Part shown: in pieces, positions 62,268 through 64,000 of the stretch
How the letters are laid out: every line of letters starts with the position of its first letter
Numbering within the stretch: position 1 is the first letter of the stretch
DNA from: Chitinophaga pinensis
GTDB lineage: Bacteria; Bacteroidota; Bacteroidia; Flavobacteriales_D; Crocinitomicaceae
Direction: 5' to 3'
Length of the DNA stretch: 64,000 nucleotides
Assembly (NCBI GenBank): GCA_945863605.1
Contig: CAMAZP010000011.1
Span: forward strand, 1 to 64,000
Program-made: the position numbers and the translations under genes
The notes under the pieces: model-generated
Databases searched by the model: none
What the model was told of the DNA's origin: nothing
The model's input: only the letters and a program-made list of their open reading frames with translations

Positions 62268-63528
62268 CTCAAAAATAAAATCTCGATTAATTATAATGAG
62301 TTTTTTCCAATTTTTTGTTTGGGGAGCTTGGTTAATCACGATAGCTAATTATTGGTTTGAAACTAAACAATGGGATGCTGTAAAATTCGGTGCAATTTTT
62401 AGTACACTTGGTTTATCCTCTTTATTTATGCCAACGTTAATGGGCATTATCGCAGATCGATGGATTAACGCAGAAAAACTATATGGTATTTTACACTTAC
62501 TTGGTGGATTAGTTTTGTTTTACTTACCTGAAGTTGAAAATCCTGATTCCTTTTTTTGGTGGATTTTACTTGCAATGATTTTTTATATGCCGACAATTGC
62601 TCTTTCAAATTCAGTAGGATATAGTGTTTTAAAAAGTAATGGTTTTAATGTCATTAAACACTTTCCTCCAATACGAGTATGGGGTACAATCGGTTTTATT
62701 ATTGCAATGTGGGTAACTAATCTCTCGGGAAATAAAGCCTTAGCTGGACAATTTTATATTGCAGGTGGCGCAGCTATTTTTTTAGCTGTTTTTGCTTTCT
62801 TATTCATACCTAAATGTATTCCTAATAAAGATGTGAAGTCGAATAATAATCTAATTGATTTATTTGGTTTAAATGCATTTAAGCTTTTTACAAGCTCAAA
62901 AATGGCTATGTTTTTTATTTTTTCTATGTTTTTAGGTGCCGCTTTGCAATTAACAAATATGTATGGTGATTTATATATTTCAGAATTTAAAAATGTACCT
63001 GAATACGCAAATTTATGGGTTGTTGAGCATTCAACTATTATAATGTCAATATCACAAATATCGGAAACAGTATTTATTTTAGCAATACCATTTTTTTTAA
63101 GAAAGTTCGGGATAAAAAAAGTTATGTTAATTAGTATGTTTGCTTGGGTTTTGCGTTTTGGCTTATTAGCATACGGCAATCCTGCTGATGGATTATGGAT
63201 GATAATTCTTTCATGTATTGTATATGGAATGGCATTTGACTTTTTCAATGTTTCAGGCTCCATTTTTGTGGAAACAACTACTGATTCTTCTATTAGATCA
63301 AGTGCTCAAGGCCTTTTTATGATGATGACAAATGGTTTTGGTGCAATTCTAGGTAGTTATTCTAGTGGATTTTTAATTAAAAATTATTTTACATTTGAAA
63401 ATGGGTTAAATGATTGGTACCACATTTGGATTTCTTTTTCAATCTATGCATTGATTATTACTGTCTTATTTGCGATTTTCTTTAAGCATAAACATGTTGA
63501 AATTGATACAAATCTTATTCAACATTAA
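62245..63528 (+). CDS. Nucleoside:H+ symporter-like MFS permease
   Basis: This 427-residue, 12-helix transporter of the NupG/NHS family has RLIIMSFFQFFVWGAWLITI in the first helix, GIIADRWINAEK in the 2-3 loop, and a mid-protein PIRVWGTIGFIIAMW. NupG-type permeases import nucleosides with protons. ATG 62245 lies inside the end of the upstream gene; ATG 62299 would remove the short charged leader but would cut into the first helix region. Coupled translation with the DUF151 gene is likely. Confidence 0.88.
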   Translation: MKLTKEANSKIKSRLIIMSFFQFFVWGAWLITIANYWFETKQWDAVKFGAIFSTLGLSSLFMPTLMGIIADRWINAEKLYGILHLLGGLVLFYLPEVENPDSFFWWILLAMIFYMPTIALSNSVGYSVLKSNGFNVIKHFPPIRVWGTIGFIIAMWVTNLSGNKALAGQFYIAGGAAIFLAVFAFLFIPKCIPNKDVKSNNNLIDLFGLNAFKLFTSSKMAMFFIFSMFLGAALQLTNMYGDLYISEFKNVPEYANLWVVEHSTIIMSISQISETVFILAIPFFLRKFGIKKVMLISMFAWVLRFGLLAYGNPADGLWMIILSCIVYGMAFDFFNVSGSIFVETTTDSSIRSSAQGLFMMMTNGFGAILGSYSSGFLIKNYFTFENGLNDWYHIWISFSIYALIITVLFAIFFKHKHVEIDTNLIQH

Positions 63529-63782
63529 ATCACAAGCAATTATCGACATTCGTGTATTTAATTATTATAAAACAGTAATTTGGAGCAAATTTACTGCTCT
63601 TCTACTTTGGTAGAAATGAATAGCTTTTAATTCAGTTTTTAAATTGTTTGCAGTCAATAGTTGATATTATATCTTGGATATAGTATACTTCACTAATTTG
63701 GATTCTTTAATGAATAAATTGAAAATAGATTAAAAAATTAAAAATTCGATTTTACAACATAAATTGTGTAAATCAATTTTCA

Positions 63783-63995
63783 TTAATAAAGCTGCATTTT
63801 AAGAGAAGTTCTATAATCTTTAATTTCTTCACGGTTGATTTTGTGTTCAGCATTTTTAAGAAGGTTCAGTAAATACAGAAGATTTTCTTTGTCATCAATT
63901 TCTATAGGATATTCATTACCCTCCTCGTCTTCTTCGTATTGAGCTTCTACATCAAAAGCATTATTTTCCTCCAAAAATTCATATGTTAAGCGCAA
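63783..63995 (-). CDS. Small acidic protein, 5' end beyond the window
   Basis: At least 70 residues are present: LTYEFLEENNAFDVEAQYEE, then an EDEEGNEYPIEID acidic stretch and a helical C-terminus ending KMQLY. The first codon here is a TTG at 63993-63995 and the frame is still open to the edge (VLRLT), so the real start is probably outside. No family recognised. Confidence 0.5.
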   Translation of the reverse strand: MRLTYEFLEENNAFDVEAQYEEDEEGNEYPIEIDDKENLLYLLNLLKNAEHKINREEIKDYRTSLKMQLY

Positions 63996-64000
63996 AACCT

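Overview
The window looks like a chromosome segment of a Bacteroidota bacterium, most likely Flavobacteriales. The signs are an AT-rich genome, promoter boxes of the form TAnnTTTG, a type IX secretion (gliding-motility-type) C-terminal sorting domain, an S46 dipeptidyl-peptidase, TonB-receptor-style carboxypeptidase-regulatory domains and long surface repeat proteins. The family (perhaps Crocinitomicaceae-like) is only a guess. No rRNA, tRNA, integrase, transposase or CRISPR array was seen.

Bases 1 to about 9880 are an accessory region. Three copies of the box AAAACGTTA (141, 7344, 9140), two of them ending long imperfect hairpins, mark boundaries that behave like integron attC sites. The 3'-end box of each complete unit is complementary to the first bases of that same unit. 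This gives a 7.2-kb unit with four genes, a 1.8-kb unit with one gene, and a third unit that is cut off. The large unit encodes a J-domain-like tail-anchored protein, a membrane-anchored coiled-coil protein with a GrpE-like C-terminus, a divergent Hsp70, and a protein kinase fused to a CDC48/FtsH-type AAA+ ATPase. Together these look like a self-contained, membrane-associated chaperone/remodelling machine. Two copies of a ~95-bp hairpin element flank the operon. The second unit encodes a GmrSD-type (DUF262-DUF1524) protein, probably for phage defence. The third carries an EcoRI-type DNA methyltransferase.

At about 9880 the methyltransferase stops mid-gene and runs directly into a tyrosyl-tRNA synthetase that lacks its first ~70-75 residues, including the HIGH motif. 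This is either a real deletion or insertion or an assembly chimera, so linkage between the island and the rest should not be assumed.

From 9880 on the content is mostly ordinary chromosome: ORF6N remnants, a SHOCT protein and a GNAT toxin-antitoxin pair (11.0-13.0 kb); an S46 peptidase, a fused glycosyltransferase, a DUF6150 repeat protein and NAD-precursor salvage (pnuC, nadR-like) (13.1-18.6 kb); a SCO protein, an outer-membrane-like protein and an ABC exporter with a soluble binding protein (18.6-23.2 kb); prs and rplY/ctc (23.3-24.9 kb); a split transketolase around a vWA gene (26.5-29.6 kb); a T9SS surface protein, hutU, an acyltransferase and PI-PLC (29.7-37.4 kb); glyS and a giant 15-repeat surface protein (38.5-46.5 kb); a PpiD-like foldase and 5-formyl-THF cyclo-ligase (46.6-49.4 kb); an MBOAT/AlgX/SGNH acetylation operon (50.4-54.7 kb); a zinc carboxypeptidase, a nitronate monooxygenase-like enzyme, a biotin carrier and ppk1 (54.8-59.9 kb); and etfBA, a bifunctional nuclease and a nucleoside symporter (60-63.5 kb).

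Several genes here (glyS, the biotin carrier, ppk1, the ABC exporter) have the TAnnTTTG promoter box only 4-5 bases before ATG, which suggests leaderless mRNAs.
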